Shown: piece by piece, positions 26,605-34,283 of the stretch
Numbering within the stretch: the first letter of the stretch is position 1
How the letters are laid out: each line of letters opens with the position of its first letter
Origin: a bacterium
Lineage (GTDB): Bacteria; Krumholzibacteriota; Krumholzibacteriia; LZORAL124-64-63
Length of the DNA stretch: 64,000 nt
NCBI GenBank assembly: GCA_016712675.1
Contig: JADJQR010000001.1
Coordinates: forward strand, 1,054,001 to 1,118,000
Reading direction: 5' to 3'
The notes under the pieces: model-generated
Seen by the model: the letters and a program-made list of their open reading frames with translations, nothing else
Database searches by the model: none
Told to the model about the DNA's origin: nothing
Translations under genes and position numbers: made by a program

Positions 26605-28029
26605 TCAACGGCCCCGGGGTTGCGCGCGGGGGGGCTCGGGGGTCACCGGCACCGGGGGCGGTGCCGGGGTCGCCGCCCGGCGCGGCAGCGGTTCGGGATC
26701 GTCGGCCAGGGCCCGCGTCAGGCCGGCGATCGCGCGGGCGTTCCGGACCACCAGCGCCGGCTCCACCTTGTCGAGGTCGTCCGCCGGCGAGTGGTGGGTG
26801 TGGAAGTAGGTGTCGCCGTCGACGCGGTGGCCGATGCCGGGCACCCCGCGCTCGACCAGAGGGCCGATGTCGGCGCCGGAGCCGCCGGCGGTCACGGCGT
26901 CGGCTCCAAGGGGGGCCAGCGGCGCCGCCAGGGCGCGCACCCTCTCGACGGCCAGCGAGTCGCCGGCCACCGAGAACCCGCGCGGGGCGAACGCCCCCGA
27001 GTCGCTCTCCAGGGCCACCACGTGGCGGTCCAATTCGTGTTCGTGCGCGTCCCGGTAGGCGCGCCCGCCGTAGACGCCGATCTCTTCGGCCGTGTACAGC
27101 ACCACGCGCACCGTGCGGGCCGGGCGCGTCCCGCCAGCGATCAGTTCGCGCGCGGCGGCCATGACCATCGCGCAGCCGGCCGCGTCGTCGTGGGCGCAGG
27201 TGCCGACATCCCACGAATCGAGGTGGGCGGCCAGCAGCACGATCTGCTCCGGCCAGCGCGCGCCGCGGATGTCGGCCACCACGTTCGCGCAGGGGCCGTC
27301 GCCCAGGTTGCGCGCCTCCATGAACAGGTGCACGCGGGGCTGCAGGCCGCGGTCGGCCAGGCGCTGCAGCCGCGCCGCGTCCTCCACGGTGATGGCGGCG
27401 GCCGGGATGCGCGGCGCGTCGTCGGCGTAGCGCATCATGCCCGTGTGCGGCGTCGCCAGGCTGAACGGCGTCACCGAGCGGACCAGGCAGGCCACCGCGC
27501 CGTGCCGGGCCGCGGCACTGGCGCCCCGGCTGCGGTACTGCACGGTGCGCCCGTAGTCCTCCCAGGGCATGTTGAACAGGACGATGCGCCCGGCGGCCTC
27601 GGTCGATCGTCGGTCCAACTCCTCGAACGAGCGCACGACCAGCACGTCGGCCTCGATGCCGTGGGGTCCGGTGCCGTCGCTCAGGCCCAGCCCCAGCAGG
27701 CGCAGGTCGAAGGCCACCGGCGCCGTGCAGCGCGCCCATTCGCGGCCACGAACCCAGACCGGCACGGTCACCGGTTCGGTCCAGACGCTGTCGAAGCCGG
27801 CCTGGCGCAGCGTGCCGACCGCCCAGTCGACGGCGCGCGCCATCTGCGGGGTGCCGGCCGGCCGTGTCCCGACCAGGTCGCAGAGGTCCGCCAGCGCGCG
27901 CCAGGCGAAGGTGGCGGTGTCGGGAGTTGCCGGCACCGCAGCCGCCTCGGCGGCGCGCGCCGGCCGGCCGGGCCCGATGGCCAGGGACAACAGGAACAGC
28001 AGGATCGGCAAGCGCGGGGACCGGGCCAT
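26605..28029 (-). CDS. M28 family zinc peptidase, exported
   Basis: A 474-residue exported aminopeptidase-type M28 enzyme. The start is the ATG at 28029, with AGGAG eight bases upstream and a signal peptide (LPILLFLLSLAIGPGRPARA). Zinc-site residues are visible in LLAAHLDSWDVGTCAHDDAA, VVLYTAEEIGVYGG and the C-terminal HTHHSPADDLDKV. The segment between residues 110 and 230 fits a PA insert. Gene order with tricorn on the same strand (121 bases apart) suggests a periplasmic peptide-degradation pair. The C-terminal tail is proline-rich. Confidence 0.9.
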   Translation of the reverse strand: MARSPRLPILLFLLSLAIGPGRPARAAEAAAVPATPDTATFAWRALADLCDLVGTRPAGTPQMARAVDWAVGTLRQAGFDSVWTEPVTVPVWVRGREWARCTAPVAFDLRLLGLGLSDGTGPHGIEADVLVVRSFEELDRRSTEAAGRIVLFNMPWEDYGRTVQYRSRGASAAARHGAVACLVRSVTPFSLATPHTGMMRYADDAPRIPAAAITVEDAARLQRLADRGLQPRVHLFMEARNLGDGPCANVVADIRGARWPEQIVLLAAHLDSWDVGTCAHDDAAGCAMVMAAARELIAGGTRPARTVRVVLYTAEEIGVYGGRAYRDAHEHELDRHVVALESDSGAFAPRGFSVAGDSLAVERVRALAAPLAPLGADAVTAGGSGADIGPLVERGVPGIGHRVDGDTYFHTHHSPADDLDKVEPALVVRNARAIAGLTRALADDPEPLPRRAATPAPPPVPVTPEPPRAQPRGR

Positions 28030-28146
28030 CGTGACACTCCTGGGCCGGGGGAGGGGTGGCGCCCAACGGGGGCGGCCGCCGTCGCCGGCGGCCGCTGCCC
28101 GCACAGGATACCAGAGGCGCACCGGCCTGTCACCGGGTCGCGCCGC

Positions 28147-28201
28147 CTCAGTCGACGCTCAGTCGCTGCTCAGTCGCCGCTCTGTCGCCGCTTAGTCACC
28201 G
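28147..28201. repeat. Five tandem 11-bp repeats overlapping the rocD stop codon
   Basis: Five head-to-tail 11-mers with consensus CTCAGTCGCCG: CTCAGTCGACG, CTCAGTCGCTG, CTCAGTCGCCG, CTCTGTCGCCG and CTTAGTCACCG. The last copy contains the rocD stop (TAA on the minus strand), so the array lies at the very end and just 3' of rocD, ahead of the M28 gene. Confidence 0.85.
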
Positions 28202-29391
28202 AGCCGCTTGAAGACCTTGTCGATGCGCTTGAGCGCCATGTTGAGCTCGGTCTTCGTGATGTTCAGGGGCGGCGCCAGCCGGATGACGTTCTCGTGCGTC
28301 TCCTTGCAGAGCATGCCCTCCTTCATCAACTCTTCGCAGTACGGCCGGGCCTTGCGGTCCAGCACGATGCCGATCCACAGCCCCCGCCCGCGCACCTGCT
28401 TGATGGGCTTGTACTTCATCTCCTGCAGCTTGGCCAGGAACCAGGGGCCCAGCTTGGCGCTGTTCTCGACCAGCTTCTCCTCGGCCAGCACCTTCATCGC
28501 CTCGCGCGCGACGGCCATGCCCAGAGGGTTGCCCCCGAACGTCGAGCCATGGTCGCCGGGATGGAAGACGCCCATGACGTCCTCGCGCGCCAGGAAGGCC
28601 GACACGGGATAGAAGCCGCCGCTGAGCGCCTTGCCGACGATGACGGCGTCCGGCTGCACGTCCTCGTGCTGGAAGGCGAACAGCTTGCCGGTGCGGCCGA
28701 GGCCCGACTGGATCTCGTCGCAGATGAGCAGCACGTTGTTGTCCCGGCACAGCTGCTCGGCCTTCTTCAGGAAGCCGTCGGGCGGCAGCTTGATGCCGGC
28801 CTCGCCCTGGATGGGCTCGACCAGGAACGCCGCGGTGTTCGACGTGATCGCCGCCGCCAGCGCCTTGGCGTCGCCGTAGGGGATGATCACGAAGCCCGGC
28901 GTGAACGGCCCGAAGCCGTCGCGGTACTGCTCATCGGTCGAGAAGCTGACGATGGTCGTCGTGCGGCCGTGGAAGTTGTCGGCGCAGACGATGATCTCGC
29001 ACTGGTCCTTCGCGATGCCCTTGACCTTCTCGCCCCACTTGCGCGCGGCCTTGACCGCGGTCTCGACCGCCTCGGCGCCGGAGTTCATCGGCAGCACCTT
29101 CGGGAAGCCCGTCAGCGCGCAGATCTCCTCGCAGAAGAACGGCAGCTGGTCGTTGCGGAAGGCGCGGCTGGTGAGCGTCACGCGCGCGGCCTGCTTCTTC
29201 AGCGCCTTGACCAGGCGCGGGTGGCAATGGCCTTGGTTGACGGCGCTGTAGGCCGCCAGGAAATCCATGTAGCGGTTGCCTTCGACATCCTCGACCCAGA
29301 CGCCTTCGGCCTTGCGGACGACGATGTCCAGCGGGTGGTAATTGTGGGCCCCGAACGTCTCCTCGATGGTGATCAGCTTCTCGGTCTTCAA
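28192..29391 (-). CDS. rocD: Ornithine aminotransferase
   Basis: A 399-residue PLP enzyme that converts ornithine and 2-oxoglutarate to glutamate semialdehyde and glutamate. I start at the TTG at 29391, eight bases after GGAGG; the protein then begins MKTEKLITIEETFGAHNYHP, the usual start of this family. Diagnostic segments are NQGHCHPRLVKAL, MNSGAEAVETAVKAARKW, ADNFHGRTTTIVSFSTD, LVEPIQGEAGI, LICDEIQSGLGRTG and the PLP lysine in VIVGKALSGGFYPVS (near residue 251). It supports arginine/ornithine catabolism or proline synthesis. Related class III aminotransferases (acetylornithine) are less likely given the YHPLDIV and GDHGSTFGGNPLG segments. Confidence 0.93.
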   Translation of the reverse strand: MKTEKLITIEETFGAHNYHPLDIVVRKAEGVWVEDVEGNRYMDFLAAYSAVNQGHCHPRLVKALKKQAARVTLTSRAFRNDQLPFFCEEICALTGFPKVLPMNSGAEAVETAVKAARKWGEKVKGIAKDQCEIIVCADNFHGRTTTIVSFSTDEQYRDGFGPFTPGFVIIPYGDAKALAAAITSNTAAFLVEPIQGEAGIKLPPDGFLKKAEQLCRDNNVLLICDEIQSGLGRTGKLFAFQHEDVQPDAVIVGKALSGGFYPVSAFLAREDVMGVFHPGDHGSTFGGNPLGMAVAREAMKVLAEEKLVENSAKLGPWFLAKLQEMKYKPIKQVRGRGLWIGIVLDRKARPYCEELMKEGMLCKETHENVIRLAPPLNITKTELNMALKRIDKVFKRLGD

Positions 29392-29536
29392 GACGATTGC
29401 CTCCGGAAGGGTTGTTCGACGCCGCCGCACGCCGGTGGCGCTGCCGCGCGGCCAAGTTAGCGCCCGCAACGCGGCAATTCCACCGCTCACGGGGCTTGCC
29501 CGGGCTCAGGAACGCAAAAATTCGATGCGGCGAAGA

Positions 29537-29576
29537 TTGTGCTTTACATTACAAAGTACTTTGAATTATAAAGTAC
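29537..29576 (+). promoter_or_regulatory. Promoter overlapped by two operator-like palindromes
   Basis: Two 15-bp elements of form CTTT-N7-AAAG, CTTTACATTACAAAG (29542-29556) and CTTTGAATTATAAAG (29559-29573), lie 17 bp apart; their junction forms the perfect palindrome CAAAGTACTTTG (29552-29563). They overlap a candidate promoter TTTACA (29543-29548), 18-base spacer, TATAAA (29567-29572), reading toward the winged-helix gene. The patch is AT-rich in a very GC-rich surround. A perfect TATAAT is also present on the minus strand at 29565-29570, so rocD could be affected as well. Confidence 0.6.
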
Positions 29577-30028
29577 AGGCGCCGGGCAGGTCGCCGGTCA
29601 GGGGAAGGATCCCCGACAGGCCCCGCCGGCGCACGACGACCGGTCAAGCGCGTCCGGGCCCGGCTCGCGGCGGCAAGGTGGCCGGTCAGGTCCAGCGGTT
29701 CGGCCAGCCGGGTCCCGACGGAGCGACGGACTCCCGCAAGGGGTCGGGGACGGATCCCCGGGCGGCAATGAGGGGCGGGTTCACTGGTCCTGGGTGCCAG
29801 CCGCCCCTCGCCGGCCGACCGCGGCGCACGGATGTGCCGCGGCTCACACCGCCGGACCAGCGACAGGAATCGGCAGGGCGGCCATTCCTGGACTTCAGGG
29901 ACCGGCCCGGACCGACAACCGGCACCACACCGGCCGGTCCCTGATCTGCGCAAGCGCGGACGGCAGCGACGCCGCACGGATGCGACGAGCCGTCGCGACG
30001 ATGACGCCCGGCAGGGAGGCCGGCAGTC
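29577..30028 (+). other. Long structured leader or non-coding stretch before the winged-helix gene
   Basis: I find no convincing protein here: the open frames are Arg/Pro/Gly-rich and mutually shadowing. The stretch contains a 15-bp near-direct repeat AGGT(C/G)GCCGGTCAGG at 29588-29602 and 29676-29690, a GGGGAAGGATCCCC hairpin, and a strong stem-loop at 29895-29944. Given the promoter at about 29543-29572 it is probably transcribed as a 5' leader of about 450 nt. Confidence 0.4.
29895..29944 (+). other. Long stem-loop in the leader of the winged-helix gene
   Basis: TCAGGGACCGGCC (29895-29907) pairs perfectly with GGCCGGTCCCTGA (29932-29944), a 13-bp stem enclosing 24 bases. No T-tract follows, so it looks like a leader structure rather than a simple terminator. 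Confidence 0.5.
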
Positions 30029-30361
30029 ATGGCGCGAGCCAAAGGACCGCCACCGGCAGGGCCGGGGCGGGACCCCTTGCCGCCGCTCATCCACGGCCGG
30101 GTCAGGCTCCTGGTGCTGTCCCGGCTCGTCGCCGTGCCCGCCGCCCACGCATTCACCGACCTGCGCCGCGAGCTGGACCTGACCGACGGCGTGCTGTCGG
30201 TCAACCTCTCCAAGCTCGAAGCCGCCGGCCTGGTCCGGATCGAGAAGGCCTTCGTCGGGCGCCGGCCACAGACGCTGGTCAGGGTCACTGACGAGGGGCG
30301 CGCGCGGTTCGACGACTATGTGCAGGAACTGCGGCGGATCGTGCCGGGACTGGGGTCCTGA
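30029..30361 (+). CDS. Winged-helix transcriptional regulator (HTH_34/MarR-like)
   Basis: A 110-residue DNA-binding protein with GGGAGG upstream of the ATG. The core reads PLIHGRVRLLVLSRL, then FTDLRRELDLTDGVLSVNLS and KLEAAGLVRIEKAFVGRRPQ, and the wing TLVRVTDEGRARFDDYV. This is the compact winged-helix fold of the PF13601-type regulators, which lack a separate ligand domain. Such regulators often bind short palindromes at their own promoter; the CTTT-N7-AAAG pair upstream is a natural candidate site, though this is inference. Confidence 0.85.
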   Translation: MARAKGPPPAGPGRDPLPPLIHGRVRLLVLSRLVAVPAAHAFTDLRRELDLTDGVLSVNLSKLEAAGLVRIEKAFVGRRPQTLVRVTDEGRARFDDYVQELRRIVPGLGS

Positions 30362-30446
30362 TCAGGGCCGGCCAGCCGACCGGGGGCGGCTCCCCGGACG
30401 CGCCAGATATCGGTCAAGGCCGCGGTCCGGGCACCCGAGAATACGG

Positions 30447-30475
30447 TTGAACCAAGCGGCGCCACAACCTACGAT
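30447..30475 (+). promoter_or_regulatory. Sigma70-type promoter for the wecB operon
   Basis: TTGAAC (30447-30452), a 17-base spacer, and TACGAT (30470-30475), about 55 bases before the wecB start codon. Both boxes are moderate matches to consensus. Confidence 0.4.
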
Positions 30476-30529
30476 GATACGACCTCCGCTGCCGTCCGGC
30501 GGCCTGGCCGAGATGAGGAACGGCTTCCC

Positions 30530-31684
30530 ATGATCAAGATCCTCACCGTGATCGGCACGCGTCCCGAGGCGATCAAGCTGGCCCCGGTCCTGCAGGCCTT
30601 CGCGCGGCGCAGCAGCGGCATCGACAGCCGGGTCTGCGTCACGGCGCAGCACCGGGAGCTCATGGACCAGGTCATTGGGCGGATCGGCGTGCGGGTCCAC
30701 CATGACCTCAACATCATGGCGCCGGGGCAGACGCCGTCCGATGTCGCCGCCGCCGTCCTGACCGGCCTGCAGCCGGTGCTGGCGCAGGAGCGGCCTGACT
30801 GGGTCGTGGTCCAGGGGGACACGACCACCGCGGCGATGGCGGCGCTGGCCGCCGTCGGGAGCGGCTTCCGGGTGGCCCATGTCGAGGCCGGGCTGCGCAC
30901 CTTCGACCGATCGCAGCCGTTCCCCGAGGAATTGAACCGGTGCCTGATCGCCCAGATGGCGGACCTGCACCTGGCGCCGACGCCACGCGCGCGGGACAAC
31001 CTGCAGGCCGAGGGCATCGACGCCGAGCGGATCCTGGTCGTCGGGAACACCGGGATCGACGCGCTCTTCGACACGGTGGCCGAGCTCAGGCCCGAGGCGC
31101 TGCCCCCCCCGCTGGGCGAGCTGCCGGCCGATGCCCGGGTGGTGCTGGCCACGGCCCACCGGCGCGAGAACCTGGGCGAACCGCTGGCCAGGATCTGCGC
31201 CGCCCTGCGGGACATCGCGGCGCTGGACGAGCGCGTCCACATCATCTATCCCTTGCATCCGCGGCCGGAGATCAGGCTGGTCGGCCAGCGCCTGCTGGCC
31301 GACGCTCCCCGCGTGGTCCTCTGCCAGCCGCTGGACCATCCGAGCCTGGTGCGCCTGATGCTCAGGTCCGAGCTGGTCATCACCGACTCGGGCGGCCTAC
31401 AGGAAGAGGCGCCCACGCTGGGGCGGCCCGTGCTGGTGCTGCGCGAAGTGACGGAGCGGCCCGAGGCCTTGCTGGTCGACGCGGCACGCCTGGTGGGCAC
31501 CGACCACGACGGGATCGTGGCGGCCGCCCGGCATTACCTCGAGGGCGGCTTCGCCCCCGCCCACCGCAGCGAGCCGCCGCTGCTCTACGGCGACGGCCGG
31601 GCAGCCGAGCGCATTGCCGCGGCGCTGCTGGGCGAGACGGTCGAGCCGTGGGTCCCGAGGGTCTCGGTAGCCGGCCGACGGTAG
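30530..31684 (+). CDS. wecB: UDP-N-acetylglucosamine 2-epimerase (non-hydrolysing)
   Basis: A 384-residue enzyme that interconverts UDP-GlcNAc and UDP-ManNAc. Motifs present: VIGTRPEAIKLAPV at the N-terminus, CVTAQHRELMDQV, VQGDTTTAAM, VAHVEAGLRTFDRSQPFPEE, TAHRRENLGEP and TDSGGLQEEAPTLGRPVLVL. Length is standard. It opens a same-strand run of closely spaced genes: the GT2 synthase starts 56 bases later, suggesting that ManNAc or a derivative enters the polymer made by this locus. Confidence 0.95.
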   Translation: MIKILTVIGTRPEAIKLAPVLQAFARRSSGIDSRVCVTAQHRELMDQVIGRIGVRVHHDLNIMAPGQTPSDVAAAVLTGLQPVLAQERPDWVVVQGDTTTAAMAALAAVGSGFRVAHVEAGLRTFDRSQPFPEELNRCLIAQMADLHLAPTPRARDNLQAEGIDAERILVVGNTGIDALFDTVAELRPEALPPPLGELPADARVVLATAHRRENLGEPLARICAALRDIAALDERVHIIYPLHPRPEIRLVGQRLLADAPRVVLCQPLDHPSLVRLMLRSELVITDSGGLQEEAPTLGRPVLVLREVTERPEALLVDAARLVGTDHDGIVAAARHYLEGGFAPAHRSEPPLLYGDGRAAERIAAALLGETVEPWVPRVSVAGRR

Positions 31685-31740
31685 TGGGGGCGGGGCCGTC
31701 GTCGAGCCGCGCCTCCGGATGTGAACCGCGGGAGAACGAC

Positions 31741-33156
31741 ATGGACGCCGAACGTCGCACCGACCTGGACCTGCGGGCCGGGTATGCGCATTGGTGGGTG
31801 CTGCCGGTCGTCGTGGTGGTCGTGTTCGCCGCGGCCGTCGTGGCGGTGGTGGCGGCCCTGCCCGTGCAGGACCTGCCGTTGCCCGATCCCATGCGCCCCC
31901 TGTACGTGCGGATCATGCTGGCCGCGCTCTACCTGATCATCGCCATCGTCGTGCTCAACCTGCTGCGCCACTACTACTTCACGCTCAACCGGCTCCTTGG
32001 CCGCCAACGCCATCCGTACCTCGACCTCGACACGGCCGCCTGGCCGCCGGTGACGATCCTGATCCCGGCCCACAACGAGGAGCGCGTGATCGCCGACATC
32101 CTGACGGCGCTGCTCGAGGTGGACTACCCGCGCGACCGGCTGCGCATCATGCCGCTGAACGACCGCAGCACCGACGGTACGCGCGCGATCATCGACGGCT
32201 TCGCCCAGGCCCACGCCGGGCTGGTCACGCCGTTCCATCGCGAGGGCGGCCTGGCCGGCAAGGCGGCGGCGCTGCAGGACGCCCTGCCGCTCATCACCGA
32301 CGACATCGTGCTGGTCTTCGACGCCGACTACATCCCCGGCCGCGGGCTGATCAAGCAACTGGTCGCGCCGTTCTTCGATCCGGAGGTGGGCGCGGTGATG
32401 GGCCGGGTCGTGCCGCTCAACGCCGACGTGAACCTGCTGACGCGGCTGCTCGACCTCGAGCGTGCGGGCGGCTATCAGGTGGACCAGCAGGCGCGGATGA
32501 ACCTGCGGCTGGTACCGCAGTACGGCGGCACGGTCGGCGGCATCCGCCGCCGCGCGGTCGAAGCCGTCGGCGGCTGGGACGTGCGCAGCCTGGCCGAGGA
32601 CACCGACATCACGATGCGCCTGCTGCTGGCGGGCTGGAAGACGGTCTACCAGAACCGCTCGGAGTGCTACGAGCAGGTGCCCGAGACCTGGAGCTCGCGG
32701 ATGCGGCAGATCTTCCGCTGGGCGCGCGGGCACAACCAGGTGCTGCGCAAGTATGCCGGCCGGCTCCTGTTCAACCGGCGCACCCGGCTGGCCGAGAAGG
32801 TCGACGGCCTGTTGCTGCTGAACATCTACCTGATGTCGCCCATCGTCGTCCTGGGCTGGGTCCTGGGCGTGGTGCTGTGGTACCTGGGCGTGACCAAGCC
32901 CGGGCTCATCGTGATCCTGGCGGTGACCAGCTACAGCACGCTGGGGAATTTCGCGGTCTTCTTCGAGATCGCGGCCGCGACCTACCTGGACGGCACGCGC
33001 TCGCGGGTGCGACTGCTGCCGTTCATCATGGCCGGCTTCCTGGTCAGCCTCATGGCCGTGTCGCGGGCAACGGTGACGCAGCCGTTCGCGCGTCCTGCCC
33101 GGAACGTGCACTGGCACAAGACCGAGCGCAGCGAGAGGACGTCGCGATGGGTGTAG
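31741..33156 (+). CDS. GT2 processive glycosyltransferase (polysaccharide synthase-like)
   Basis: A 471-residue membrane glycosyltransferase. Two N-terminal membrane segments (near residues 17-40 and 55-80) precede a GT2 catalytic domain with VTILIPAHNEERVIADIL, the nucleotide-sugar DxD in LVFDADYIPG (near residue 193), the catalytic base region SLAEDTDITMRLL (near 286) and a QxxRW-like QIFRWARGH (near 322). Three or more membrane segments follow. This is the layout of PgaC/BcsA/hyaluronan-type synthases that extrude their product. No PilZ domain is fused. The start is ATG 31741; the next gene starts ten bases before its end. Confidence 0.9.
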   Translation: MDAERRTDLDLRAGYAHWWVLPVVVVVVFAAAVVAVVAALPVQDLPLPDPMRPLYVRIMLAALYLIIAIVVLNLLRHYYFTLNRLLGRQRHPYLDLDTAAWPPVTILIPAHNEERVIADILTALLEVDYPRDRLRIMPLNDRSTDGTRAIIDGFAQAHAGLVTPFHREGGLAGKAAALQDALPLITDDIVLVFDADYIPGRGLIKQLVAPFFDPEVGAVMGRVVPLNADVNLLTRLLDLERAGGYQVDQQARMNLRLVPQYGGTVGGIRRRAVEAVGGWDVRSLAEDTDITMRLLLAGWKTVYQNRSECYEQVPETWSSRMRQIFRWARGHNQVLRKYAGRLLFNRRTRLAEKVDGLLLLNIYLMSPIVVLGWVLGVVLWYLGVTKPGLIVILAVTSYSTLGNFAVFFEIAAATYLDGTRSRVRLLPFIMAGFLVSLMAVSRATVTQPFARPARNVHWHKTERSERTSRWV

Positions 33157-34283
33157 GTCCGGCCATCCTCGTCTTCCTCCTGCTGGCCGTGGGCTGGACC
33201 CTGCTCCCGTTCATCCCGGGCTGGCGCGAACTCGTCCGCAAGTCGGATGCCGCGGCGCTGCCGATCCAGCGACGTTCCGAGGTCGATGTTCGCCACTTCG
33301 CACAGGGCTTCCGCGCCTACCTGGACCGGACGCTGGCGGGCATCCTGGAGCGGAGCCGCACCGCCGCCGGCGCGGTGGCGGGCGAGCTGGCCGACGGCAC
33401 CGCCTATCTCGTCGTGCCGGGCGGCGCGGCGGAGGCTGACCTGCCGGCCGCTGAGCGCTCGTATTGCACGCGACTGGTCGTCTCGACCGGCGACCTGCGG
33501 CTGCCGGCCGATTGCGTGCATGCGGCCGAGGTGTACGCCGGGGGTGAACTGGTCGGCGGCGCGCGCAGCGTCTACCGCGCGGCCATGGCCGACGGGGCGT
33601 TGACGTTGGCCGAGGGCAGCGCCTCGTTGCGCTGGCTGCATGCCCGGCGGGCCCTCACGGCCGGCCAGGGCAGCCGCATGTGCGGCCGCACCTCCTCCGA
33701 CGAATCGGTGCACCTGGCGCCGGGCTGCAGCTTCGAGCGCCTGCATGCGCCCCGGATCACCTTCGGCGATGCGATCCCCGGGCCGCAACCGGCGGCCGGC
33801 GTGACGGCCGTCCCGGAATCGGCCCCGCTGGCGGAGGCCGATGTCCGCGGCCTGGTCGACACGCGCGGCGGCCGCTGGCTGGTCAAGGGCGACTTCGAGC
33901 TGCCGGCGGGGCGCTGCCTGGACCACGACCTGGTCGTGGACGGCGCGGTGGTCCTGCGCGAGGGCGCGCGCCTGCAGTGCAGTCTCAAGAGCCGCGGCCC
34001 ATTCCGGGCCGAGCGCGGCGTGACCGTGACCGGCAGCGTCGTCGGCCAGCGCGATGTCGCCTTCGGTCCGGGCTGCAGGGTCGCTGGACCGGTCGTCAGC
34101 GAGCAGACCCTCACGCTGGGGGCGGGCAGCGTCGTGGGCTCGCCCGCCTCGCCGACGACGGTCAGCGCGCTCGACATCCGCATCGTGCCGGGTGTGCTCT
34201 GCCACGGCAGCGTCTGGGCGCACCGCCGGGGCGATGTCCTGGTGCCGGCCGCGTCGGCCGGGGAGAGGGACGTGACCGCATGA
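33147..34283 (+). CDS. Membrane-anchored protein with bactofilin-like right-handed repeat domain
   Basis: A 378-residue protein starting at ATG 33147, ten bases inside the GT2 gene. One N-terminal membrane segment (AILVFLLLAVGWTLLPFIPG) is followed by a polar region and, from about residue 240, short beta repeats of polymer-forming type: GDFELPAGRCLDHDLVVDGA, GARLQCSLKSRGPFRAERGV, TVTGSVVGQRDVAFGPGCRV. These resemble bactofilin/DUF583-like beta-helix rungs. An earlier degenerate block (VPGGAAEADLP..., AAEVYAGGELVGGARSVY) may be a second helix. Function unknown; tight coupling points to a scaffold for the synthase. Confidence 0.7.
   Translation: MGVGPAILVFLLLAVGWTLLPFIPGWRELVRKSDAAALPIQRRSEVDVRHFAQGFRAYLDRTLAGILERSRTAAGAVAGELADGTAYLVVPGGAAEADLPAAERSYCTRLVVSTGDLRLPADCVHAAEVYAGGELVGGARSVYRAAMADGALTLAEGSASLRWLHARRALTAGQGSRMCGRTSSDESVHLAPGCSFERLHAPRITFGDAIPGPQPAAGVTAVPESAPLAEADVRGLVDTRGGRWLVKGDFELPAGRCLDHDLVVDGAVVLREGARLQCSLKSRGPFRAERGVTVTGSVVGQRDVAFGPGCRVAGPVVSEQTLTLGAGSVVGSPASPTTVSALDIRIVPGVLCHGSVWAHRRGDVLVPAASAGERDVTA

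Noticed and set aside
28147-28201. Possible CRISPR array
   Set aside because: The 11-bp units are directly tandem with no spacers, and no cas genes are present in the window.
29342-29944. Plus-strand frame of 200 codons in the leader region
   Set aside because: It starts inside rocD on the opposite strand, runs through the operator-like promoter region, and its product is Arg/Pro/Gly-rich without motifs.
31791-33146. Extension of the bactofilin-like protein back through the GT2 gene
   Set aside because: The upstream part of the frame is a shadow of the GT2 gene; ATG 33147 begins a clean membrane anchor and overlaps the GT2 stop by ten bases.
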